A DNA stretch of 64,000 nt from DASUSH01 sp963785155. GTDB lineage: Bacteria > Actinomycetota > Thermoleophilia > Solirubrobacterales > 70-9. The notes under the pieces were generated by a model, which ran no database searches, was not told the origin of the DNA, and was given only the letters and a program-made list of their open reading frames with translations. The stretch lies in assembly GCA_963785155.1 (NCBI GenBank), contig CAWAUB010000007.1, positions 627,591-691,590 on the forward strand, read 5' to 3'. Numbering within the stretch: the first letter of the stretch is position 1; the number at the start of each line of letters is the position of its first letter. A program made the position numbers and the translations under genes. This document shows, in pieces, positions 53,109 to 61,226 of the stretch.

Positions 53109-53771
53109 ATGGTCTTCGACGTCAATACCGACGAATTCGACGAGAAGGTCGTCGGCCGCTCGCACGAGGTCCCGGTCGTGGTGGACTTCTGGGCCGAGTG
53201 GTGTGCGCCCTGCAAGCAGCTCGGCCCCGCGCTCGAGAAGGCTGCGAACGCCCGGAACGGCTCGGTCGAGCTCGCGAAGGTCGACGTGGATGCGAACCAG
53301 GCGCTCGCCGCCGGCTTCGGCGTCCAGGGGATCCCCGCGGTGAAGGCGTTCCGCGATGGCAAGGTCGTCGATGAGTTCGTGGGAGCGGTTCCCCCGGCCA
53401 AGGTGGAGGAGTTCTTCGACGGGCTCGCCCCGGCGGAGGAGGACGGGACGATCGACGAGGCGAAGGCACTGATCGCGGCTGGAGATGCGGACAAGGCGCG
53501 GGAGCTCCTGAACCCGCTCGAACACGAGTTCATCCCCGCCGGGCTGCTCGCCCGCCTGAAGCTCGAGGGTCTCGACGAGGCCTTCAAGGCTTGGGACGAG
53601 GGCAACCACGGCGACGCGCTCGAGCTGCTTCAGACGGAGATGGCCGCGGAGACCGATGAGGACAGGCGAGACCTGATCCGCCAGGTGATGGTGGCGATCT
53701 TCACGGAGCTCGGCCCAGGCGACCCGCTCGCCGCCGAACACCGCCGCCGGCTCGCGACGGCGCTCCACTAG
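53109..53771 (+). CDS. Thioredoxin with C-terminal TPR-like region (CnoX-type)
   Basis: The N-terminal thioredoxin domain carries the redox motif WCAPC (VVVDFWAEWCAPCKQLGP). The C-terminal half (EAKALIAAGDADKARELL; DEAFKAWDEGNHGDALELL) is helical and TPR-like, as in CnoX/YbbN co-chaperone thioredoxins. It should reduce disulfides or hold unfolded proteins in the cytosol. Length is 220 residues. The ATG at 53109 is chosen over a TTG at 53103 because TACTGT ends 6 nt before it. ccdA follows 9 nt downstream and can pass electrons across the membrane from thioredoxin. Confidence 0.93.
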   Translation: MVFDVNTDEFDEKVVGRSHEVPVVVDFWAEWCAPCKQLGPALEKAANARNGSVELAKVDVDANQALAAGFGVQGIPAVKAFRDGKVVDEFVGAVPPAKVEEFFDGLAPAEEDGTIDEAKALIAAGDADKARELLNPLEHEFIPAGLLARLKLEGLDEAFKAWDEGNHGDALELLQTEMAAETDEDRRDLIRQVMVAIFTELGPGDPLAAEHRRRLATALH

Positions 53772-53780
53772 AGGCCGCGA

Positions 53781-54509
53781 GTGGGCGTGGATCCGGGCGT
53801 CGGGGTGCTCGCGGCCTTCGCCGCCGGCCTCGTCTCCTTCCTCTCCCCCTGCGTTCTCCCGCTGGTTCCGGGCTACCTCTCGGCGGTATCGGGCGTGAGC
53901 CCATCCGCGCTCGATGATGCCGATTGGCGCCGGGTCCTCGTCCCCAGCCTCCTGTTCGTCGCCAGCTTCTCGGCGATCTTCATTCTCTTCGGGCTCTCCG
54001 CCACCGCGCTCGGCGAGCTCCTGCGCGACAACCGCCAGACACTCGAGACGATCTCCGGGATCCTGATCATCGTCATGGGCGTGCTCTTCGTCGCCTCGGT
54101 CGCGGTGCCGAGGCTGAATCGCGAATGGCACGTCGAGGCGCTACTCGACCGGGTCGGTCGCGGCGGCCCGGTCGTCGCCGGCGCTGCCTTCGCGATCGCC
54201 TGGACGCCGTGCATCGGCCCGACCCTCGCCGCGATCCTCGCGGCCGCGGCGATCACCGAGTCGGCCGGCGAGGGCGCGCTCCTGCTCGCCTTCTACTCCG
54301 CGGGTCTCGCGATCCCGTTCATCGCCGCGGCGCTCGCCTTCTCGAAGATGACCACCGCGTTCGATGCGGTCAAGCGCCACTACGGCGTGATCGTCGGCAT
54401 CGGCGGCGCGGTCCTGATCATCATGGGCGTGCTGATCCTCACCGGCGAGTTCTTCCAGCTCAACATCGAGGCCCAGAAGCTGACCCGGGAGCTCGGGCTG
54501 GACAGCTAG
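53781..54509 (+). CDS. ccdA: CcdA-type thiol-disulfide transporter
   Basis: The 242-residue membrane protein has about six transmembrane segments. The redox cysteines are in SFLSPCVLPLVPGY and AWTPCIGPTL, the hallmark of CcdA/DsbD beta-domain proteins. It shuttles reducing equivalents from cytoplasmic thioredoxin to exported proteins and cytochrome c assembly. The upstream thioredoxin is the natural electron donor. The GTG start is 9 nt after the thioredoxin stop. The stop shares CTAG with the convergent small gene. Confidence 0.93.
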   Translation: MGVDPGVGVLAAFAAGLVSFLSPCVLPLVPGYLSAVSGVSPSALDDADWRRVLVPSLLFVASFSAIFILFGLSATALGELLRDNRQTLETISGILIIVMGVLFVASVAVPRLNREWHVEALLDRVGRGGPVVAGAAFAIAWTPCIGPTLAAILAAAAITESAGEGALLLAFYSAGLAIPFIAAALAFSKMTTAFDAVKRHYGVIVGIGGAVLIIMGVLILTGEFFQLNIEAQKLTRELGLDS

Positions 54510-54796
54510 TTCCGCGAGGGTATGACGACCGGCTCGGCAGTCTCGACCTCGGTCCCGATCGCCTCGACTTCTTCGAGCTCCTCGCCGCTGCCATCGCGCG
54601 AGCAGACGATGTGGAACCGCCCCGTGCCGATCGCCGGGTCAGGGACTACGGGCAGGCCGCGGATTTCGTCCCAGCCGAGGCGCTCGAGCTCGAACGGGTT
54701 CATCCGCACCTCGGACGCCGGGAACGGGCAGGTCCGGTTGTGCTGGTCGATCGCGTTGGAGATCGCCTCGAGGTTCTTCGCTTCCGGTGAAGCCAT
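54506..54796 (-). CDS. Small hypothetical protein
   Basis: The 96-residue product has no signal peptide or membrane segment. A central motif (VRMNPFELERLGWDEIRGLPVV) and an N-terminal Cys (NRTCPFPAS) are conserved-looking but unknown to me. TAGAAT ends 9 nt before the ATG. The gene is divergent from dinB with interlocked -10 elements and converges on ccdA, sharing a CTAG stop. Confidence 0.7.
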   Translation of the reverse strand: MASPEAKNLEAISNAIDQHNRTCPFPASEVRMNPFELERLGWDEIRGLPVVPDPAIGTGRFHIVCSRDGSGEELEEVEAIGTEVETAEPVVIPSRN

Positions 54797-54805
54797 CGGG
54801 TCCGA

Positions 54806-54815
54806 ATTCTAGATT
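54806..54815. promoter_or_regulatory. Bidirectional promoter with interlocked -10 elements (small protein / dinB)
   Basis: ATTCTAGATT reads TAGATT on the plus strand (54810-54815), ending 7 nt before the dinB ATG. It reads TAGAAT on the minus strand (54806-54811), ending 9 nt before the ATG at 54796. The two hexamers share the central TA, exactly as at the SDR/hflX promoter. Confidence 0.55.
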
Positions 54816-54822
54816 GCGAGGG

Positions 54823-55905
54823 ATGGAGCGGACGATTTGCCACATGGATATGGACGCCTTCTTCGTCTCGGTCGAGTTGCTCCGCAACCCTCAGCTCCGC
54901 GGCAAGCCGGTGATCGTCGCCGGCAGCACCGACCCGAACTCGCGCGGGGTGGTGATGACGGCCTCCTACGAGGCCAGGCAGTTCGGCGTGGGCTCGGCGA
55001 TGCCGCTGGCGACCGCTCGCCGCCGCTGCCCGCAGGCGGTCGTCCTGCCGTCCGACATCGAGCTGTACCGGCGCGGGTCGCGCAAGGTGATGGAGTTGCT
55101 GCGTGGGTTCAGTGACCGAGTCGAGATCGCGGGCCTTGATGAGGCCTATCTCGACCTCTCGGAATCGCGGGCGCCGAAGGCACGGGCGCGGCAGATCAAG
55201 CGCGATGTCTTCGCCGCGACAAAGCTGGTCTGCTCGATCGGGCTCGCCCCGAACAAGCTGCTGGCGAAGATTGCCTCGGACCTCGACAAGCCCGACGGCT
55301 TCCGCGTCCTGCCCCAGGAGGAGATGCTCGAGGCGGTCGGCGAGCGGCCGGCGAGCCTGCTGCCCGGGGTCGGGCCCAAGACATACGAGCGCCTGACGGC
55401 CGCGGGGGTGCGCACGGTCGCCGACCTCGCCCACGCCGGCGAGGAGCTCCTGTCCGCCACCCTCGGGCCTCGGCTCGGGCCCGCCCTGGGCGCCCGGGCA
55501 AACGGGATCGACGAGCGCCCGGTCGAGACCGGACGGGAACCGAAATCGGAGAGCCGGGAAACGACCTTCGCCGAGGACATCGACGATCAGGAGGAGCTGC
55601 GCGACCATCTCGACCGGCTCACGGATGGGTTGTGCGAGCGCCTGGGCCGCAGCGGCTATCGCGGCCGTACCGTGACGCTGAAGATCCGCCTGCGGCCGTT
55701 CCGCACCTTCACACGCTCACGCACGCTGTCCGCTCCGACGGCCGACCGGAGGCTGATTGGGGAGACCGCGCTGGAGCTCCTGGACGCGTTCGAGCGCGAC
55801 GCTCCGGTGCGCCTCCTGGGTGTCGGGGTCTCCGGGCTCTCCTCGCTCCAGGCGGGTGAGCAGGCGGTGGAAGCCGCCACCGGCCAGCTCGAGCTCACCG
55901 CCTGA
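54823..55905 (+). CDS. dinB: DNA polymerase IV (Y-family)
   Basis: DinB is an error-prone translesion polymerase. The 360-residue product has the catalytic motifs MDMDAFFVSVE and LDEAYLDLSES, the helix-hairpin-helix LLPGVGPKTYERL, and a little-finger domain ending in GVSGL. The usual beta-clamp-binding peptide is not evident at the end. Fidelity-lowering polymerases are often SOS-controlled, but I see no LexA box upstream. TAGATT ends 7 nt before the ATG. The upstream-most ATG (54787) lies before this promoter and is rejected. Confidence 0.94.
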   Translation: MERTICHMDMDAFFVSVELLRNPQLRGKPVIVAGSTDPNSRGVVMTASYEARQFGVGSAMPLATARRRCPQAVVLPSDIELYRRGSRKVMELLRGFSDRVEIAGLDEAYLDLSESRAPKARARQIKRDVFAATKLVCSIGLAPNKLLAKIASDLDKPDGFRVLPQEEMLEAVGERPASLLPGVGPKTYERLTAAGVRTVADLAHAGEELLSATLGPRLGPALGARANGIDERPVETGREPKSESRETTFAEDIDDQEELRDHLDRLTDGLCERLGRSGYRGRTVTLKIRLRPFRTFTRSRTLSAPTADRRLIGETALELLDAFERDAPVRLLGVGVSGLSSLQAGEQAVEAATGQLELTA

Positions 55906-55932
55906 CCCGTTCGTCTGAGAGGATGGACACCG

Positions 55933-57390
55933 ATGACAGGCGACCGGCTCTCGGGGCTCGACTCCTCGTTTCTCCACCTTGAGCAGGGCGGCGCGCACAT
56001 GCACGTCGCCTCGACGATGGTGTTCGACGGGCCTGCCCCTCCATACGAGGAGTTCACCGAGCACGTCCTCTCCCGCCTGCATTTGGTGCCGCGCTTCCGC
56101 CAGCGCCTGCGCTTCGTCCCGTTCGGCCAGGGCCGCCCCGTCTGGATCGACGACCCCCACTTCAACATCGGCTACCACCTTCGCCACACGGCGATTCCGT
56201 CGCCGGGATCAGACGAACAGCTGCGCAACCTCTCAGCCCGCCTCTTCTCCCAGCGCCTCGATCGCTCGAAGCCGCTCTGGGAGATCTGGCTGATCGACGG
56301 TCTCGAGGGCAATCGTTCGGCGATCTTTGCCAAGAGCCACCACGCTCTGGTCGACGGCGTTTCGGGGGTCGACATCACCACGGTCCTCTTCGACGCCACT
56401 CCGGACCCCCCGGAGCCGGTCGAACAGGAGAACTGGCTCCCCCGTCCCGAGCCCTCTGACGCCCAGCTGCTCGCGGAGGCGCTGCTCGAGCGGGCCACCA
56501 GCCCGGCGGAGCTCGTTCGCGGGGCACGCGCCCTCGTTCGCCGCCCCCGCCAGGTGATGGCCGCGGCGGAGGAAGCCCTCGGCGCCGTCGGCTCTTTCGC
56601 CGGCACCGGGCTGGCGGCTCCAGACTCGCCCTTCAACGTGGAAATCGGGCCATACCGGCGCTTCGCCTGGGTCGACGGCGACCTCGACCAATTCAAGGCC
56701 GTCAAGAACAAGCTGGGCGGGACGGTCAACGACGTCGTCATCGCAGCGGTCTCCGGCGCGCTCGGCCGCTACATGCGTGGACGGGGCGCCTCGACCACCG
56801 GGGTCGAGCTGCGGGCGATGATCCCGATCAGCGTCCGCGCCGAGGACGAGCACGGAGCCCTCGGCAACCGCGTCTCGGCGATGATGGCGCCGCTCCCGGT
56901 CTGGTGCGAGGACCCGGCGGAGCGGATGGGCATCGTCACGGAGACGATGGGCGACCTGAAGAAGTCGCGCCAGGCCGCCGGCGCCGACGTCCTCACCGGC
57001 CTCACCGACTTCGCCCCGCCGACGATCGTCGGCCAGGCGGCGCGGCTGCAGTCCCGCCAGCGGTTCTTCAACCTCGTCGTCACCAACGTGCCCGGTCCCC
57101 AGTTCCCGCTCTACATGCTCGGCACCCAGATGCAGGCCGTCTACCCGATGGTCCCCCTGGCCAAGAACCAGGGCGTCTGCGTGGGGATCATGAGCTACAA
57201 CGGCGAGCTGAACTTCGGCCTCGTGGGCGACTACGACGCGATGCCCGGCCTCGACTCCCTCGCCGAGGACCTCACCGCGGAGATCGACGCGCTCGCCGAG
57301 GCGGCCCCGAAGAAGAAGGGCCGCAAGAAGCCCGCCGGAAAGCCGAAGCCCGGCCAGAAGGCGCGGGCCAGGGCCCGGTCGGAGGCCTGA
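55933..57390 (+). CDS. Wax ester synthase/diacylglycerol acyltransferase (WS/DGAT)
   Basis: These enzymes esterify acyl-CoA with fatty alcohols or diacylglycerol to make wax or triacylglycerol storage lipid. The N-terminus MTGDRLSGLDSSFLHLE is typical. The catalytic HHxxxDG is HHALVDG near residue 140. PLWEIWLIDGLEGN, NDVVIAAVSGALGRY and NVPGPQFPLYMLG are also present. Length is 485 residues, ending in a Lys/Arg/Ala-rich tail. GAGGAT ends 8 nt before the ATG. Confidence 0.93.
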   Translation: MTGDRLSGLDSSFLHLEQGGAHMHVASTMVFDGPAPPYEEFTEHVLSRLHLVPRFRQRLRFVPFGQGRPVWIDDPHFNIGYHLRHTAIPSPGSDEQLRNLSARLFSQRLDRSKPLWEIWLIDGLEGNRSAIFAKSHHALVDGVSGVDITTVLFDATPDPPEPVEQENWLPRPEPSDAQLLAEALLERATSPAELVRGARALVRRPRQVMAAAEEALGAVGSFAGTGLAAPDSPFNVEIGPYRRFAWVDGDLDQFKAVKNKLGGTVNDVVIAAVSGALGRYMRGRGASTTGVELRAMIPISVRAEDEHGALGNRVSAMMAPLPVWCEDPAERMGIVTETMGDLKKSRQAAGADVLTGLTDFAPPTIVGQAARLQSRQRFFNLVVTNVPGPQFPLYMLGTQMQAVYPMVPLAKNQGVCVGIMSYNGELNFGLVGDYDAMPGLDSLAEDLTAEIDALAEAAPKKKGRKKPAGKPKPGQKARARARSEA

Positions 57391-57431
57391 ACAACAGCGG
57401 CATTAAGGGGTAGGGACGGGGCGTTCGCGAC

Positions 57432-58037
57432 TTATTCGCGCGTAGCACGAAGTTCTCGCGAATGAGCGAGTTCGAGGAGCGTCCGCAGGTCCTCCTCGCG
57501 GCCGGCGTCGTAAGACGACGGTCCCCCCGCGCGCCCTGGGTGCACAACCCACTCCAGAACCTCATCTCCCCACGTGCCCTCGCCCCGCAGCACCGCGTCG
57601 ATCTCGGGCGGCAACACCGGCTCGGACTCCGCCATGCGCCCCACCAGCCGATCCGCGGTCTTCACCCCCTTGCACCGCAGTAACCGCCGATGCCTGGCAT
57701 CTACCGATCGAACGGGGACGCCGGCCTCCCGGGCGTAGTTCGCCACCTGGACCGCCAGCGGCCCCCTCGCATGACAGTGACGGTGCCCGTCGACGTAGTC
57801 GGGCCCACGCCCGAAGAGCGTCTCGAACCTCCTTACCTGCTCGCCAAGACCCTCCTCCCCCACCTCGATGTGCAGTCCCACAGCAACTCCGGTAGCCAGA
57901 AGTAGGTCCGGATCAACCCTCTCCCGCAGCACCATCACGCTCACACCATCAACAGCCCCCGCCCGAGCCACCTCCAGGATCCCGGCGTCGTATTCGGGGG
58001 CGTACCCGTAGTCGTCCGCGTTGATGAGGAGCCGCAT
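57432..58037 (-). CDS. YdjC/ChbG-like carbohydrate deacetylase
   Basis: The ATG at 58037 gives 201 residues with the family motifs NADDYGYAPEYDAGI, VGLHIEVGEEG and VDGHRHCHARGP, whose Asp and His residues bind the catalytic metal. These deacetylate N-acetyl sugars such as diacetylchitobiose. It is shorter than ChbG. The longer upstream frame has no conserved sequence. AATGAT ends 9 nt before the start. No chitin genes are adjacent. Confidence 0.85.
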   Translation of the reverse strand: MRLLINADDYGYAPEYDAGILEVARAGAVDGVSVMVLRERVDPDLLLATGVAVGLHIEVGEEGLGEQVRRFETLFGRGPDYVDGHRHCHARGPLAVQVANYAREAGVPVRSVDARHRRLLRCKGVKTADRLVGRMAESEPVLPPEIDAVLRGEGTWGDEVLEWVVHPGRAGGPSSYDAGREEDLRTLLELAHSRELRATRE

Positions 58038-58134
58038 GCTCCGTGAATCATTGCTCCACCTGGACAACCGGGCGAAATGAAGTCTGTACGGGTGGACAAG
58101 AGGGAGCTTGACAAGCCGCCACAGAATCATCCCT

Positions 58135-58488
58135 GTGAAGCTCGTCGTCGCCATCGTGCGCCCGGAAAAGGCAAACGAAGTCCTCGAGGCCCTCTACCGC
58201 GCGGAGGTTCGCGGGGTCTCGATCAGCCGCGTCGAAGGCCACGGCGGGGAGCTCGACCGCGTCGAGACATATCGCGGGACCACCGTCCAGGTGGGCCTGT
58301 CCGACAAGACGCGTTTCGAGATCGCCGTCTCCGAGGAATTCGTCGAGACGACGATCCAGGCGATCACGAGCAGCGCCAGCACCGGCGAGGTCGGTGACGG
58401 GAAGATCTTCGTCCTCCCGCTCGAGCGGGCCGTGCGCATCCGCACCGGTGAGACCGACAGCAGCGCCGTGACCCCGGTGGACGCATGA
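58135..58488 (+). CDS. glnK: PII nitrogen regulatory protein lacking Tyr51
   Basis: PII proteins bind ATP, ADP and 2-oxoglutarate and control ammonium transport. The GTG at 58135 gives 117 residues with KLVVAIVRPEK at the N-terminus and a GDGKIFVLPLE B-loop. The T-loop runs from EGHGGELDRVETYRGTTVQV: Tyr46 is kept but residue 51, the uridylylation or adenylylation tyrosine in other PII proteins, is Val. Covalent control at that position is therefore impossible. Its stop overlaps the ammonium transporter start (ATGA), the classic glnK-amtB pairing. Confidence 0.88.
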   Translation: MKLVVAIVRPEKANEVLEALYRAEVRGVSISRVEGHGGELDRVETYRGTTVQVGLSDKTRFEIAVSEEFVETTIQAITSSASTGEVGDGKIFVLPLERAVRIRTGETDSSAVTPVDA

Positions 58489-59811
58489 CCGACGTCCTCA
58501 GCATCGCCGCCAAGATCGACACGGGCGATACCGCCTGGATGCTGATGGCGACCGCGCTCGTCCTCTTCATGACGATCGGGCTCGGCATCTTCTACGCCGG
58601 TCTCGTCCGCTCCAAGAACGCCCTCAACACGTTCATGATGTCGATCGCGGCGATGTCCGTCGCCGGCATCTCCTGGGCGCTGATCGGCTACTCGCTCGCC
58701 TTCGGTGAGGGCGGCGGCTTCATCGGCGACTTCAGCTACGCCTTCCTCAAGGACGTCGGCTTCGAGCCGTTCGCAGAAGGACAGACGATCCCGCACCTCG
58801 TCTTCTTCGCCTTCCAGGGCAGCTTCTGCATCATCACGGCGGCACTGGTCTCGGGCGCCGTCGTTGAGCGCATGCGCTTCTCGACCTACCTGCTCTTCAT
58901 CGCCGTCTGGTCGATCCTCGTCTACCCCGTGCTCGCCCACTGGGTCTTCGGCGGCGGTTTCCTCTTCGACGGCGGCACGCTCGACTTCGCCGGCGGCGTC
59001 GCGGTCGAGATGGCATCGGGTTTCTCTGCTCTCGCGGCGGCCTTGATCGTCGGCGCGCGGAAGGATTACGGGCGCCTCGCGCTCCTTCCCCACAACGCCG
59101 TCCTCGTCCTGATCGGCGCCGGGAATCCTCTGGTTCGGCTGGTTCGGCTTCAACGGCGGCAGCGGCCTCGGCACGGGCAACCAGAGCGTCCTGGCCTTCG
59201 TCAACACCCTGCTGACGCCGGTGGTCTGCCTCGCCACGTGGTTCGTCTTCGACGCGATCCGCGGCCGGAAGGTCACCGCGATCGGCGCCGCGACCGCGAT
59301 CATCGTCGGCTGCGTCCTGATCACCCCTGCCGGCGGGTTCATCAGCCCGATCTGGGCGATGGTGCTCGGCTTCGTCGGCACCATCCCGTGTTACCTGCTC
59401 GTGGCCTACCGCCCGCGGACCCGGGTCGACGAGACCCTCGACGTGCTCGCCGTGCACGGCCTCGCCGGCTTCTTCGGCATCCTCTTCATCGGCTTCGCCG
59501 CCCAGGAGGCATGGAACGGCGTCGAAGCTGCCGGCCTCGCGCCCAGCGGCGACGGCCTCTTCTACGGCGACGCGGCCCTGCTCGGCGACCAGGCGCTGGC
59601 CGCACTGGTCACGCCGCTCTACGCGTTCGCGGCCACCGCCGTGATCCTGCTCGCCATCAAGGCGGTCAGCAGCCTGCGCGCAAGCGATTCCGAGGAGTCG
59701 ATCGGCCTCGACGTCATCTACCACGGCGAGGAGGCCTACCCCACGGGCGAGGGCGCGATCCTCGTCACCCCCGAGGCGGGCTTCGAAGAGCCCCGCCCGG
59801 TCGCCGACTAG
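58485..59811 (+). CDS. amt: Ammonium transporter with Glu at the first pore histidine (frameshift near 59124)
   Basis: This Amt/Mep/Rh channel has 11 predicted helices. The conserved LGIFYAGLVRSKNALN, FFAFQGSFCIITAAL and HGLAGFFGILFIG segments are visible. Deleting one A near 59124 joins LIGAG to ILWFGWFGFN and restores about 441 residues. The first histidine of the twin-His pore motif, after DFAGGVAV, is Glu175; the second (VHGLAG) is kept. A Glu here is known from fungal Mep1/Mep3-type transporters and changes transport behaviour. The gene overlaps the upstream PII gene by 4 nt and shares a CTAG stop with the next convergent gene. Confidence 0.92.
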
Positions 59812-61226
59812 CGGCTCTGGGCCCGCAGGACATCGCGCAGCACGCCGAGATCGCCAACCGGGTCCGGGAAGATGTTGACTGTGTTGCTGACGACGAGGTC
59901 CTCCTCCTCGACGTAATAGGAGGCAGTCGAGTAGCCGAAGATGTTCCCCAGGTGGTACCAGACCGTGTATTCGGGTGAGCCCTTGAAGAGCGCGCCAGGG
60001 GCGATCCGCTGATAGCCGGGGCCAAGGCCCCAGCGCTCCTCGACCCCCTTGGGCTGCGCCTCGCCCACGGGAACCGTCGTCTTCATCTCCTCCAGGCTCC
60101 GGCTCGAGCAACTCGCCGTCGAAGAGCGCCCGCCAGAAGTGCGCCAGGTCCCCGGTGTCAGTGACGATTCCGCCGGCCGTCGCGCCGAGGGTGAAGCTGT
60201 ATGCGTGCGTGACGTTCTTGTACTTGAACTCGCGATGGCCCTCGACCCGTGCCGTCTCGGTGGCCGAGGCCCGCTTGACTCCGACGGTCGGGCCGCTCGC
60301 CTTCGGGTTGGTCGAGACCGACTCCACCGCACGGGGGTGTCCGGCAGACGCATCGACTGTGCTGGCCCGGTCGAAGGCCGTCACGAGGAAGGCGGGCTGC
60401 GCTTCCGAGGGCGGCGGGATTGGCACGTAGCCATCGATCAGGAGCCCTGAGATCGGCTGTCGCTTCACCTCCTCCGGCGGGGGCGCGTAGAAGGAGTGGT
60501 CCATGCCCAGCTCGTCGAAGAGGGCCGCCATCTGGCTCTCCGCAGACTCGCCCGTGACCGCCTCCAGCACCATCCCCAGCAGCGTGTAGTTGGTGTCGCT
60601 GTAGCTCCACTGATCCTTCGCACCGGGCTCAAGAGCGGCGGCTGGGCGAGGCCGTACCGGGAGAGTTGCTCCAGCCGCCAATGCTGAAGGGGATCGCGTG
60701 CAAACGCCTGTGCCCAGACCTTCGAGTTGTCCCAGCTCACCAGCCCGCTGGTGTGGTTGAGCAACTCGCGCAGAGTGACCTCATCGACGCGATGCCCATA
60801 GTCCGCTGCCAGGCGGGAGAGCCGGCCGCCGTCGGCGTCGTTTCCCTCCGCGATCTCGGGCAGGCGCTCGTCCAGCCCGAGGCGGCCCTCCTCGACCAGG
60901 CGCAGCACCAGGACAGCCGTGACCACCTTCGTGTTGCTGCCGACGACCTGCACCTGTCCGGCCTCGAGCGGGGCGTCGTCCGCGATGCTCGAAACCCCGC
61001 TGACCACGGTCTCGGGGGCGCCGTCGGCCGAAGCCACCGTCAGGGAGGTCCCTGGGACGTGGAAGCGCTGCTTGCCACCGGCCAACCCGTCGCCGACGAG
61101 CACATCATCGGTAAGGCCATCGGCAATTGCCTGGAGTTCGCCGGCCGGTGGCGGGGATCCGTCCTCACCGCAGCCCAGCCCGGTCGCGGCGATCGCGATC
61201 AGGAGCAAGCCCGCGAGGCGCCTCAC
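59808..61226 (-). CDS. Serine hydrolase lipoprotein, beta-lactamase fold (two frameshifts)
   Basis: A lipoprotein signal peptide (LAGLLLIAIAATGLGC) starts at the GTG at 61226. The hydrolase motifs are SNTK for SxxK, YSDTNYTLLG for the YxN element and a GGIVTDTGDLAHF region. The frame shifts near 60635 (net -1) and near 60090 (net +1). TAGCGT ends 7 nt before the GTG, and the GTG overlaps the stop of the upstream pseudo-CHAT gene (GTGA). D-alanyl-D-alanine carboxypeptidase or esterase activity is likely at the membrane surface. Confidence 0.82.

Noticed and set aside
57424..57462. Possible bidirectional terminator (TTCGCGA paired with TCGCGAA)
   Set aside because: The arms are separated by 25 nt, there is no T-run, and the 3' arm lies inside the ydjC coding region.
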